From contig NC_065531.1 of the NCBI RefSeq assembly GCF_020184175.1, positions 4,919,213 through 4,983,212 on the forward strand: a DNA stretch of 64,000 nt. Direction: 5' to 3'. Position numbers and translations under genes: made by a program. Source of the DNA: Aphis gossypii (taxonomy: Eukaryota; Arthropoda; Insecta; Hemiptera; Aphididae). This document shows, piece by piece, positions 40,999-55,900 of this stretch. Every line of letters starts with the position of its first letter. Positions within the stretch are counted from its first letter, which is position 1. Below the pieces are notes generated by a model, which saw only the letters and a program-made list of their open reading frames with translations, did no database searches and was not told the DNA's origin.

Positions 40999-43900
40999 CT
41001 GCGAACCGACAATATTATAGTTAAACGATCAGTACATATTATCAGTTAAGTTATTCATGTTAAATGTTCTTAGATTTTTATTGTAATAACATTTAACTTT
41101 TCTACGACTAAAAACTCTATATGATTACATTAATATTAATACAGTATCATAATATACATATATTATTATACATACCTATGATTAATGCGTGTATAATAAA
41201 AATACTAATAATAAACTGAATTATTTAATTTTAATTTTTAGTAAATTAACATTTTATTATCGTACATTAAAAATATATTTACAAAAATGAATATATATAT
41301 TATAATAGATAACTATAAATATAATATATTATAAAGACTGAGTTCATAATTGTAATACCCATTTACTTCAATTTAAATATTAGGTCTATAATTATTTATA
41401 GAAAAAAATACCTATTGGGTCTTAAAAAAAAAAATGTAAAATTTGGTTTAATATTTAATACCATGTAGACAGTCCTGCAAATTTGCGAACCTGGATGTAA
41501 AGATTCTAAATCTAAAGAATGCTACATTTTTTAGAAAAAAAAACACATCACTATGTAATATGTATATATTATAAACATTTTTACTTAAGTAAATACATTA
41601 GACAATATTAATGATCGAAGTATGTAATTTCTCATGGCATTTGAAAAAAAAATAATTGAATGATTATAAGAATTAACAATTATCATTATAAGTACTCCGA
41701 GCAAAAGCAACTACACATACGTAAAACTATAGAGATTGATACTTATAATATTTTAAGGCGCAATAGTTTTACTTCATAATTTAAGTATTCTAATGCATGT
41801 AAATAAAATATTACTATTTACAAATAGTCAAGAAGAATGTATTTAAATCTCAAACCTTGCCAAATAAAATCTAAACGATATAACATATAGCAATACAAAT
41901 AATAATATGTAATTATAGTTATGAGCGATAAATAATATTAATAGAGGCAATAGCTTAATTAGGTAATTATAATATATATATAATTAATAGGGAATTTTTT
42001 TTTTTTTTTTTTGAGATTCCCAAGAATTACTAATATATTTTTTATAAACTGTTTTCATTACCTTGCTGCGTGATGTGGTTGTAATGGGTAGTTTTTACCG
42101 AATCCTACAACGAAGCTTTGTCCTCCATCTCCCAGTATGTAGTGGATTTGTTCTTTTGCAAATTCTCGGTATTGCGTTGACATTATACCGATATCGGCAG
42201 CCTACATAAGAAAAATACAAAAATAAAACATACACTATAAAACGAGATTGATATTTTAATAAACGAATAACCACCACCTCCAAAGGAGTCTTTTTTATAT
42301 ACCTGCAAGCATAAAAACACGATGTTCGCAGCGTGACACAATGTACCAGATTTTTCGATGTACAACAGTCCTTTAGGCGTTTTCTTCTGAACGTATAAAT
42401 TGTAGTCGCAAAAATTTTGAATTGCTTCGGTGTACTCGGATTGATTAGTTAGTTCAGCTAGAAGAGCCTAGAAACATTTTAACTGAATTAGATTTACTGA
42501 GTTATTTTTGGGAAATAAAGTATTATTAATGTTTTGTAATTTAATTATTGTGTTACCGAATTTCTACTAGAACTATTTTTTTTTAAATACTCGATCACTC
42601 TTAAGAATATTGATTCTTGTCAATCCATTTAATTTGATTTTATAATATAAAATTTGAAGAATTTTTACATCTTAATTATACTACAGAATAGTAGGTATAA
42701 AACAATAGTTTTAAAACAGAAATTAATTTATGTCAATAAAAGCAAATATGCACATGCACACGTTGATTGGTTTAAACATGAATAATTATTTGAACATCGA
42801 AGTTAGATTTTAGAGGAAACAAGGACTTAATAAATGCGTGTGAAAATGTCCCCTAGAAATTCCTAAACCTGTAAATGGCTTAGGATAAATATGCATGTAT
42901 ATTAAACATATTATAGTATTATGTATAATTATTAATTGTGTTATTTTAAATTAAGTTGTCCGTCTTATAACAAGATAGATACTTCCAAAATACCATATTT
43001 TTCAATAAATCGTTGAAATCTCTTTCAACATTCAGAATAGGTAACCAAATTTAAGAAACGATCATGCAGCAAACTCAAAAATCTATTTTTCAACCAATAT
43101 TTTGACACGTTGAACAAAATACTTCGAAACTTATAATCCGATTCAATATAATATGATGTGCGTATTTGAGGGAACTAAAAAATTATGTGAAGTGCGTTAC
43201 CCCACCAAACCCCTCCTAGTTGCACATATAGATAAAATCATAGGATCAACACCAGTGTTTTTCCCATTCTCGTATAAAATTAAATTTGATACGAATCATT
43301 TAATGTGCGATATATAAAATATCCCGTGTGTTCTATACAATTTTATAAAATATATTATAAATTTGTGTGAATTCTGCACCTGTACGCCTGCGACTTTTTT
43401 GTTATAATAAAATTCGTTCGGCCGTTCTTTTAGTCTGTACTTCATGTACATGTATTCAGCGTCTTCCAAATACTGTGACTCCTTTGTAGCTTTATACAGC
43501 CATGCCGCGGCCCATGTTAATTCATCGCCGTAATCTGTTGATCTGGAAAATTAAAATGGATTTCACATTTGAGTCCGATCAAATATCGGTAGTTGATCAA
43601 ATATAATAAATCGAGAAAAAAGTGTCTATTATAATTTACTCGTAATATTGCGCCGCTCCTTTGATGGCGTCGTGGTACAGCCCTCTATACTGAGTAGCGA
43701 ACAAGTACAGTTGTTTAGCGTGACTTAAGCAACTGGCGGAAAAATTGGCATCGATTTTGGTAAACACTATAGATACAGCAGAAAGAGCGGCAGACGTCTC
43801 GCCGGCCAAATCGGAACCTAAGTAAATTGAATTGGATAATAAATATGATATAATAATATATACCTAGGTACTAAACCTATATTATACATCGTAATAATAT

Positions 43901-46900
43901 AATATGGTATATGTAAATATAAAAAAAAACTATGTAAATTTAGATCAGATTTCACTAGACATAATTTTTAATTCAAATTATATTTATTTATTATTATTAT
44001 TTTTTTTTTTTGGTTAAACAAATTTTATTCGATTAAACTTATAATATAAAATTATATACCGAGAAAAATTCATCAACAAATTGAATTTTATATTTTTAAT
44101 TATACTTTTATTTATCTTTTAGTTTATAAAATTCATTATATAGCATTAAAGTAAAAATATACCAAACCAGAACCTGGTCAGTGGGATTATTGATTTAAAT
44201 TTTAAATTTTAAAATTAAGAACTTATGGCCAATAAAATATGACATAATAGCAAAATACACAAATTTGATTTTTATTTTCATCATTTTTTTCCTTAATTCC
44301 AATAAACTACTTGATGATAATTTAATGAATGTGATAGGTGTCTTACCTGGTCGGTTTTTGTCGATTTTGTATGATGGCCTAGACATATTCATGTCTTCTG
44401 GTCGACCCCAAAAACCTTGGTCCAGGCTAAAGTCTCCCACCTGCCCGTAGAACTCGTAGTCGCTAACGTGACACTTGATAAAGTACTCCGCGGCCCAACG
44501 AATCGAGCCTAATGCGTTTTCCCATTCGTCTATAATATATAATAATAAATAAAATAATGGTATATGATAAACAATTTAGAAATTATTTCAATTCCTATGT
44601 ACTATAGTATTGCGTTATAATAATTTTTATTATTAATGTATTTTCATTCGATACATAAAATATCTAAATATTACCCTCAATGGTATACAATTTAATACAA
44701 ATTAGGTGTATTATATAGAAACAAAAAACACTAAGTATACTTACTAACTTCCTCGTATGCGTCTTTATAACTCAAGTATCCCCATGCTAAAATAGTCGTC
44801 GTGCTGGCCATAGTGAAACCGAATTTCACAAAATCACCGGCTAAAAGAATAATAGAAATATTTATTAATATCTATGACTAAAAATTGGGGTTCTTGATAG
44901 TTTTATTCAAAATTAATCCGACATCGGTCTGCTGGTACTACCGTATTCACTTTAATCATTGGAGTCACGATGGCCGAACAATTCAAAGTGATTGAAAATT
45001 ATTTAAAATTTAAGTTTCATAAAATTAATTAACCTCTAAGTTCGGGTAACAGTGGCGATATATGGTCAAAACTTTCGAATATGGTTTGAGTAATGATTAT
45101 AAAGATAAAAACACCGATATTAGAAGGTGGTTAGTTCAATTCTACGGTTTACCATTTCTAAACCAAGTAAGTGTATTTAAGTATTTGGTACATTATTTAC
45201 TTAAATCAAAGTCTGATGACGAAAGAGTGACATAACTTGCAGTATATTTGGTATATGTATAGTTACATAAGTAAAAAATCTCAGTATCATCCACCTGAAA
45301 TTTGGGCTCGAGCATCAGTAGAATCGACTATTTTAGTCTATAACCAACTTAAACTACTAATGCATGCGAGTCATTTCATTCTCACTTTAATTCTCTCTTT
45401 TATATAACTATTCCAAATATTTTCATATAAAATAAAAACAAATTCAAATAGAAATATAAATTTAACTAAATAGTAAAAATTCTCTCTTTCAGTACTAACA
45501 TTCTAAAAAAAAAAAAAAGAAACTCTTAGAGTTACAAACTTTAATTAATAATATTATTATAATAGTGGTCAAACTCGAATTTTACTTTTTGAAATTATAT
45601 ATTTATTTTTAATTATTCATATTATATAGCTGTTACGAATTAAGTATTAATTAAAGATAATTTTGTAAAAATATAGCTATTCATTTATAAAATTTTACCT
45701 GGGTGCAGTTTGCATAACGTTATCTTTTACACTTGATAAAAACTCTGATGTAATTTACGAGTATGATTTTGTGTTTACCTGTATTTTGGCGCAGTTTACA
45801 AATCACTGCATTTTTATTTTTAAAATATTTTTTTTCAATATAACCTATAATCAACGGTTATTAAAATACATAATATTGAAATTATTATTATTATTTTTTT
45901 TTTTAATGTATAAGAATTAAGAATTAAGGTTAAGTATATAAAAATAAATATTTATTATGATTAAATAATGAAACGTGTCTTCTAATAAAAATACATATTT
46001 ATTCATCGTATAAAATTAAGCAAACGTACGTGAAGAGAATAACCATTACTACCGATAATCAAATATGAATTTATTGTGAAATAATTTGATGTACCAAGTG
46101 TCCATGACAATAATAAATTATAAAGGATGGTGTTTGTTTCATGTTTCTACGATTAATAATTTTTAACTATAAAAAAATCTAAAATTTATTGATAGTAAAT
46201 CGTTATTTTACGAGTGAATTTTGGATTTCATAAAAATTTAAACAAAGGTAAAATTGTTTTAATTAGCCAACGTTCAAGTTCTTTTATAACTATTGTAAGC
46301 CAAACCTATGCAAAATTTTGTGTTAAATTTTCAACTCTTAGCTACTTATACAAAAATTTTTAACTACAAAGTAATTTTCAAATGCTCATGATTTTGACAA
46401 ATTTTGTAAATATTTGAATTTCTAATACTAATAAAAAAAGAATTGCATATGAATTCTTATAATTTTTTAATAACTTTAAGATTAACTTAATATGAGGAAT
46501 TTAATATTAAATTAAAAACATATTTTTATCGACATTTCAAAAACAAATACTGAGAAAATCAAAAATTGCAGTTGTCTATAAATAGCTCAAAAAAAAACCA
46601 GAATATTTTTAAAACATAACTGTGTATAGATAACACTTATATAAACATTTGGTGAAAATTTCAAGTAGTTACAATGATTCATTTTTGAGCTATAACCATA
46701 TAAAAAAAACGTGTTTGTCGAAAATCGGCTTTGCGTAAAAATTCCCGTTCTTCCGTTACATTTTTGTTGTTTTACCAATTTTTTTAAAAACTACTGAAAA
46801 CTTTTTAATTTTGACCTCTACGAGTATAATGCACTTAGAATATTCACTTTGCCATCTGAAACCACCCCTAAAGTTTTAAATTGAAATAATATTTTGACAA

Positions 46901-49900
46901 GTTAAGATGAACACACATCATTGTAAAATTAATACATTCATATCATTTCGTTCAGAATTTAAAATAATATTATTTTTTAATGTAATGCCTATTGATTATT
47001 TTGTATCATATTAAATTACAATTTAAATTAGGTACTTAACATTTATACACATAAGACAATGTAAAATATAAATACAACCAAAGGATAAAAAAACTAATAT
47101 AAATCTTTTGTTTTTTATTCATTAGTGTAAACCTTTAATGATTGTGAAATCAATATAAAAATACTAATTCAATAAACAATACTCAGATCTAATGATTAAA
47201 ATTTAACTGCAATTAGTAGAAAACTGACTATTATTTTAAAAAGTTAAAATAATTAATATTTAATTGGATAAATATCATTTAGGTAGGTGCCACATTCATG
47301 CAAATTTCAAGGCCTAAATCGCCATTTCATAAAACTAATGTCACTGTTAATTCTAACAATAATAAAATTTGCTAAATGTAAGCTAGTTGTAATAATAATT
47401 AATAAATATGTTTATATAATTTTTTATCGTTGTTGATCTTCATCACCACAGTCGTTTGTATAATATATATTATTATTTATTATTAATAATGTCGATAACG
47501 CATTTGATTGAAAATATGTTGATGAAATAATAATTGAATTGTGTTAAAAGCGAACGTCTTCTCCGTAAACAAGACGATGTCGTGTACATCCTAAATCATA
47601 ATGTAAGAATATAACAACACGATTGCAAAAAAAAAAATAATTATTATTATTGTGAATTCTGACGTTTTATACTCCTATAGTAATTATATTATTCTGATGC
47701 AGTCCTTGACATTCTTCTTGATCAAAGATTTCTCAAACGATTTTCATATTTCTAATAAGTTATAACTAATAAAATCCTAGAGTTATATCACATTTATTAC
47801 AGTAATATTATGCATTGTAATTTTATCATTAAAATGCCAGTGCTCAAAAGTATCTATATAATATTTTCATATTTTCATTCTTCATTAAAGCAAAGTATAA
47901 TTTATAGCAGGTACTACAGTGATACAAGTATAAAAAGTTTGCTTTTAATAGCCGATTCCGTGGACTTCGATGGCCATAAACAATATCTCTAGGTTAGGTA
48001 ATCTCTAATATGTTTTATTTTATAAATAATGAATTATTAAGCAGTATGAAATTCACAAATCTGATTAACCAATGGCAATTAATATACAAAAAATATACTA
48101 ATTTCTACTAATTCTTCATCTATGACCAATAGTAACCATAGATATATAAACAAAAATGTGCATCGTAAATATTAAAATCCCTATTTAAAAACCTCTCTGG
48201 GTTGGATCTATCGGGACCAATCTAAATCAGATGAATCTAAATCACCCAGGGAACTAATCAAACACACACACAAAATGTCATCAAAATTCCATCATATAGG
48301 AATGCATAAAGGACATACAGACAAATATTCATTTTTATATAATATATAAATTTGTCTGTGGCAAAGCGTTAGTAGCTATGTAGCCTAGGTATATACGTAT
48401 ATACTTTGCAAAATTAAAAGGTATTGAAAACAATTCAGAAAAAAATTCACTACTAAAAATTGTGACGGTTTTGTCAAGTATAGTTTATATTTTCGTTTTA
48501 TAAGACATGTTGTGGGATACTAAATGACATAGAGTCATAGTTCGTAGAGTTTATTATACGTGTGGGTATTATAGGCGTAATTGTTATTCCTATTTTTAAA
48601 CTGGAGCCTAAACGCTTTGCGGTGATCATTACTTTAGTTGTAAATTTACCATCATAATATCCTCCGGATAAATCTTCGCCATTCTGTCCTTTGTCTGAGG
48701 TCGCAGAATCGGATCGCCACGGGATGCGGTTGTTGGCAGGCAGGTGACCCGACCTCTGCGCTTCGTAGAACATGAGTGACAACCGCAACACCTCATCGTA
48801 ATTGTAACATCTCGCAACGCTGGCTAAGAAGAACGACGCCAAAATAACACGATTCATCTGTAGGACATATATGATAAATAATTTGAGTTAAAAATATTAG
48901 AGGTATTATCAAAGTTACGATTAAAATAAAATGAATATAATATTAAATATTATTTATAGGATGTAACTCGTCTATTTAACAAATGTAATAATTAGGGTTG
49001 AGGATCTCTAGTATTTAAAAATCTAAAAATATGTATGCACTTATGCACTTAAAAATGATGAAATATACAATTAAAATATGCTTGAAAAATGTATTTTATT
49101 TTATTATTTTATCTAATTATAATATTTATTATAGAGAATCACTAAATTTCGAAACATAACTTTTTAAACGAAAAGCCAATGGTTATTTTCCTTCGGAATA
49201 TTTGAAAATTATTTGAATTACGTGACGAAATAATTTCATGCAGTGCGCGCATTGATAAAACGAATACTCGTCAAAATATGACTGAAAACTAAAGTTCACT
49301 TTCCTATACTCATTTCGATTGTATAGGTTTATTGTCGGTAGATAATAAAAATATTATTTATAAATGGAAAATTTAATTTTTTTCTTATTTTTTGTTTAAG
49401 CTAATTTAAGAACTTATTTCGAAAACTGCCAAATATATTCTTAATTTTTCTAATATACCTAAATATGCATTTTTATGCAAAATAAAATTTTAAATTTTAT
49501 CTCCTGGTGTTATGAAACACATTCATTGATCATTAGAATTTTTTTTACCAATCTTTCTAAAAAAAATATGAAAAACTGGAAGTTATCAACCCTAGTAATA
49601 ATAATGTAAATGCAATAATGTCAAATAGACTAGTTACACATTGACACTGTTTAAATATTTTTAAGAATAATACGAATGCATTTATTGTTGAATTGCAAAA
49701 CAAAATTGGTGATCACGAATATAAAATTACAAATGGCTTATACTATATTTATGATAACGATTAATAATAAATAAATTAGTAATGTTAATAGATCCAAAAC
49801 CTAAGTGTGTAAAAATAAAAAACACCTTAACTTCAGTATATTTGTATTTTTTGTTCAATTTTAGCAGAAGTTGAAGATACATTCAATTTAATTCTCTCTT

Positions 49901-52900
49901 AATTTGACAGAGAGTATAAACTTAAGAAATGAGAATAAATTTGTCATTTTCAGAAGATTATTAATTTTATTAATTATGTAGATACCTACCTGTACTTAAA
50001 ATAATACACGTTATACTATTATACCTACCATATAACATCAAAACAACATTTTTGAATTAAAAAAAAATAATAATAATAATAAGGACCATTCGAATAACTT
50101 GTTAGACATTATGACTTTCGCAGTATTACTTTTATTTACTGAATCCAATGATTGGTTCAGAAGAGAACAAATAAAAATAAAAAATAGATAATAAAATTAA
50201 GGTATATTAAACAAATTTCTATGATATAAATAAAAATATATTGTAGGTAACTTCACAGATTTCTGGTTGAATTCGACTATTGTTCGTACTTCGTATTACT
50301 ATACTAAATTGAATTGCATTTAAAAATTAAAATAAAACATGATATAAAAATATTATCGTAGTGTCACGGACCTCGGAGATTCTCGCAAACTAATATTATT
50401 GGGCACATACGTCTGAGAGTACATGACTGATAGGGCAATTTTCTTGACTATTGTCAAACTAATGATTCATAGAAGCTAAAAGCGATGATTAATGTACGCG
50501 AGTATTAATTATAAATATATCAGGGAAAACAAATATGAAAACGTTCAAAGCGCACAGTGATTAATTATCGTTTAATGTATTTTTCTCATTCGTGTCCCTC
50601 GTTGGCACTCGATAGCAACAAGTTACGAACGAAAATCGTACACGATTCGTCGGCTAAAACAATACGTTTTCCTAGTAAAGCGTTAATCACTTACACACAG
50701 TGTAGAAACCATCAATAAAATCCAATAGGATTCATTGCTTCGGCATAATGTCATTACTAATGATATTATATAATAATCATGATCATCGTGATATGCAATT
50801 TTCAACTTCCATATTTCACGTATAATAATATGTATATTGTGGTGAATGTCGTAAACGCCGTTCATCACTTGCATGCAGCATTTTTACACAAAAATATTAT
50901 TTTGAACACGAACAAAATGTACTAACAAAAATCCTTTTCATCTAGAAGTTTTAAATTGAAACTATTATCATATTGTACTATATTATATCCCAGTATCTCC
51001 TAAAATTTTGGAAATTTCCACGTTATAGGTACTTTGAAAAAAATCCACATCTTCACTGATATGATTATAATATTGTATACGGGGTTGAACGCCGTCGATA
51101 TGTTTAACATAACTGAATGTCCATACAGGCGATTACGTACTACGCATATTTTTATTAGGAAACATTAAGATGTTTCAATGTTTGAAGAGGATGTCATCAT
51201 TCAACACTCTATTATATTTTTTTTTGTTGTTTCCTCCATCTCTGATATACGCCTAACAAGTAAAGGTTTGTTCTGCAGGAATAAACATGTTTTTATGTTT
51301 CTAGCTTTTTAAAATGCTCATAATATTATCTTGCTTAAGATTTCAATATCAATAATAGTCTATGAAGTATCTTGGATCATTCCTTGGATTTTTACCTCTA
51401 GGTATGATAATATTTATGGAATTATTATTGCAATATCAGAAATGACTTAGATTGTTTTATTTTAAATATTGTAAATAATTTTAAATTGAATTTCATAACT
51501 TAAAAATTAATATTTCTTTCGTCAACATTTTATAAGTTTTTATTGATAGAAATTATTTTTAGTTTACATTATTTTTATGACTTATATGTTGTGGGTGGAA
51601 CTATAATCAATGGAGCTAAAAACTAGTTATAAAATACAGCGTATGTAACATAATCATAAATAATTATAATACACCGAAGTCTGCGACAAAAATATTGCGT
51701 CCTTCACAACAGGTTCGGTGGATGTGACAATCACCCGTTAATTTATATGAGATAATATTTTAATACCCTAACCTCTCACTCTCGCAGATTTGGACACACG
51801 ATTTTAAGATTGGGCTGTAATTATTTATGTTTAAAATGAACGATTTCTAAACGCCCTGTGACACGTCATATTTCACGGTAGTAGTTTTTTAATATGCCGT
51901 AAATTATGGCGCTTGATCATTGTATATTGCTGGTATTAGTACGTTGTGTCGTTGTCTGGACACTAATGGCAAAGTGTAGCTGAACTTGTATAATATGTTT
52001 ATCACCAGAAAACGAGTAATGGAAAAACTATTACATTATAAACAGTGATTGTTTGAACTTAAAGGAACAACTAATTTTTTTTTTTTGAAAAAAAAACAAA
52101 CTAATTTACACTATTTTTTGATTTCTCATAATATCTATGTTTATAAAAATATATTTTGATATTTCTGAAATAAATAAAATCAAAAATTATTGATCTTTAT
52201 GAGGATTTTTATAAAATAGTTGTCGGAAGAATGTTCATTGCCATTTAAATCTTTCGATAACCATACTGTCGGAGTGGTATATACCTATTTATATATTTAT
52301 AACTATTGTTAGAAATAAGTATTTAAGTAAATATATTTTAAGCTTATATGTAGGAAATATAAATGAAATTTGTGTAATACATAATTAAAATATCTTTGGA
52401 CGCTTTATCTGTCAATAAACTAAACAGACATAAGGTGGTGGTATTAGAAATTATTTAAAACAAAACAAATTACAAATTGAAATATCAACCAATGTACAGT
52501 AAATATTAGCTTACAACTATTAAATCTGATGAAAGATCTGAAGGACGAGACGCAAACCAGAAAACTTAATGTATCTAAGTCTCTACTTCAAAAGTTGCTA
52601 GGACATATGAAAAAGGAAAAACTAACGCCTTCGCCAGATTTGAAAAAAAAAAATGTATTTTTATTCTTTATTTTCATTTTATTTTCGCTGCATTCGTATA
52701 GTTATTGCTAGATTTAATAATTACATACCAAATAATAATTTATATCTATATATTTATTCTTTATATCTTTATATTTATATTGGAATTTTTCTTTTTCATT
52801 TAATTTTTTAATTTACAAATATTTTCTATTTTTTCCGGTAGTTTTTTTTTTTTTTTTTTAACGAAAATATTTGTCAGCGAATCGATTTTTTTGTATGCAC

Positions 52901-55900
52901 GCGTTTTTCTTTTTTATTGTTTATTTTAATTTTAAGTCAAATATTTTAACCTCCAGATATCATAATATAATCGAGTAAATTCTATAATAGGTATTTAATT
53001 AAATTTCAAATCGTTGGATCACTGTTTTAATATATTTGATTGTAAATCATATCAAACATTATATTTAACTGCATTTGAATTCGGTTACAAAAACTTATAT
53101 GGTATAAAAAAAAATCATAATTATATGTGTTTGATGTAGGATTTTGGGCAATATGAAAAATTTTGTTGTTCTAAAACTCTCAGACAATGGTCAAATTCCT
53201 CTCGAACTCTACGGTTAACGCGTAACATAATATTTTATGTAATTAATTTACCGAGGTGGGCGCAGTGTGGTTAATGTCGACAATGGTAACACGAGATTTG
53301 AGAAAAATAACAGTTATAAAGTACTCGACTACACTACGGGTATTTATTTATTTAGTTTTTACAATCGTACTCATATTATAGCTATTCACGTACGTGGTTT
53401 ACCACAATATAAAACGAAAAACGTAAAGAAAAAATACCTGTATTTAAAGCATAATTTAGCTTTTAATATAACAAAAGAAAAATGTGATGTATACATTCAA
53501 CGTGTTAAAAAAGTGAATAATTGTACCTATGACTTTAAATTACGGGGAAGACAATGATTTTTATTTATCTTTATTTGTAAAGAAACAAAAATATAAAATA
53601 ACGATTTCATTATGTGGTCTGTAATTGTAGATAATCACTCCGAGTGACCGAATGCGCGACGTACCTTCTTTTGTAGGGAGGTTCTTTTGATCATTACTTA
53701 ACCATAAGCTCAATATTTCAAAAAGTATTCACGTTTTTGAAAATATTTTATTTAAAAGTTAATAAAAAAAATATTTTTATCTTTATCATTTAAATGTTTT
53801 TTATTGAACGACTACAATATATTATTATATTTTTAAATTTATGTATTTTAAGCAGAATATTTATCATTATCATTTAGTTACGTTATGTAAAGTATCACTT
53901 GATGTTTACATATATCTTCATATTACCTAATATTTGATAAAATTATTGTGTTTTTAAGTATTTAACTTTTATTTATAATTTAAATAATTAAACACATGCC
54001 ATAAAACAGAATTATAGTTATTACATACGTTTACTGGTAATAACTTAACAACACGTATAACACATGTATAAACACTTTATAATAATCACATCATTAAGAT
54101 TTATAAGTATTAATAATAATATTGTTTGAATAATTTAATTAAATATATTAAATGCTATTAATTATCCGAATTTTTAATGATGGTTGTAAGAGTTTGAAAA
54201 CATAATAATTTAATAAAAATTATAGGTATTATAAATAATAACAGCAGAAGGATTCTAAATATTATAAAATTAAAATATGATTTTTGATAAAAATGAAGAT
54301 ACAAATATTTTATGAAAATTATCAAACAAATGAGTAATAAATTATTTACAACTTATAAGTTGGTACTTAAAATGTGAATAAACGGATCCGTAGCACAGGA
54401 ACACTTCGTCAAATTATAATTTTAATTTTCCGATCATCTGAATTTTAAATAATTATGCTATAGCTATAAAATATTATAACTAAATAACTACCCGTTCAAA
54501 ATGAGATTGTTATAACATTATAATTATCAAAAATAAATTCTACTTCGAATATAAAAGATATAAATATTGAATTTGGCATAATGAAAAAAAAAAGATTAAT
54601 ACTTTTCGAAATAATGAATATTTTAACTAGTAATAGCTAAGCCACTAGCTATAGATTCACAAGGTGTTGGATATTTATTTACTTAAATCTTCTATAAAAT
54701 TACTGGGCTTCACTGAGACAAACTTATATGGAGGCCAAAGGTTAGGTAATCTAAAAGGCTTATCCACCCCTCTTTGGATTTGTTGTTTATTATTTATTTA
54801 TTTAATAGTAAATAGTTTACTATTTACAATCCATACATTTAAATTATAAATAAATTTGTTATATTATTATCAAATTATATATATGATATATTATATACTA
54901 AAACTATAATTATATATTTTCTAAAAATAATATAGGTGGGCTACCTATATTTATACTCAATTAAAAATTTTTGATTCGGGTCCGATAGTTATGTTATCCA
55001 CACAATTGATTGTATTTAATTTAGAAGTACGGTTAATTACATTATTATAATAGTTGTTTATTTGTTTGCAATGTTGTATTGAACATGATTCAGTTTCAGA
55101 TTTAATTTTAGAGACGTTAATAAACTATAGCCACTGCAGTCGTACAACATACAGTTTAAATAATGAATATTTGTCGTTTCACAAGAAGCCAAGAGGAAAT
55201 ATTAATTAAATATTATCCGCATCAATCGGAATTATAATTGCAGCAGATTCCAGTTTAACACCTACACGGGAAAGTATATAATATTATGTCATATCACATT
55301 TACGTTGAGACTTTTAGGTTTAAGCGTAAGTAAGAAAATAGAATATTACCTATATATATATTATATATATATCATAGTGATTCGATTTCACATAACGAAC
55401 CGTTCAATTAAGTTACGTAAGTATAATAACTTAACAGTATTATACGCATAAATAGGTACGTAAAATGAATGAAATCAGAAATAAACAACTGAGGCGTGTA
55501 TTTGACTATATTTCAAAGAAATTGAGACTACTGATAATTATAGGAGACAGACAGTTCTAGTATCACTAGATTTGTTACATAGTACTTTTTACGATGTTCA
55601 TATTTCATATCAATATTAAAAATTCTCTGAATTCGTCGTTAGAAATATGATATTTTTTATATATTTTGTACTATTTTTGTTTTTGAATTCCACAAATAAA
55701 AAAGGAATTTTTATTAAAAACTATGAATTTCTTAAATATTAAGAGCGCTAAAGTATGCCCTATTAGTATATAATATTGTAACTTAAAAGCTAAGTTTTTG
55801 ACAGACTTATTTATTATTAATTGTTAATTAATTGAATACGAATAAAATTTATTTAATCTCTGTGTTTTACCAAAATCTAGAAATCTTAAACTTTTTAATA

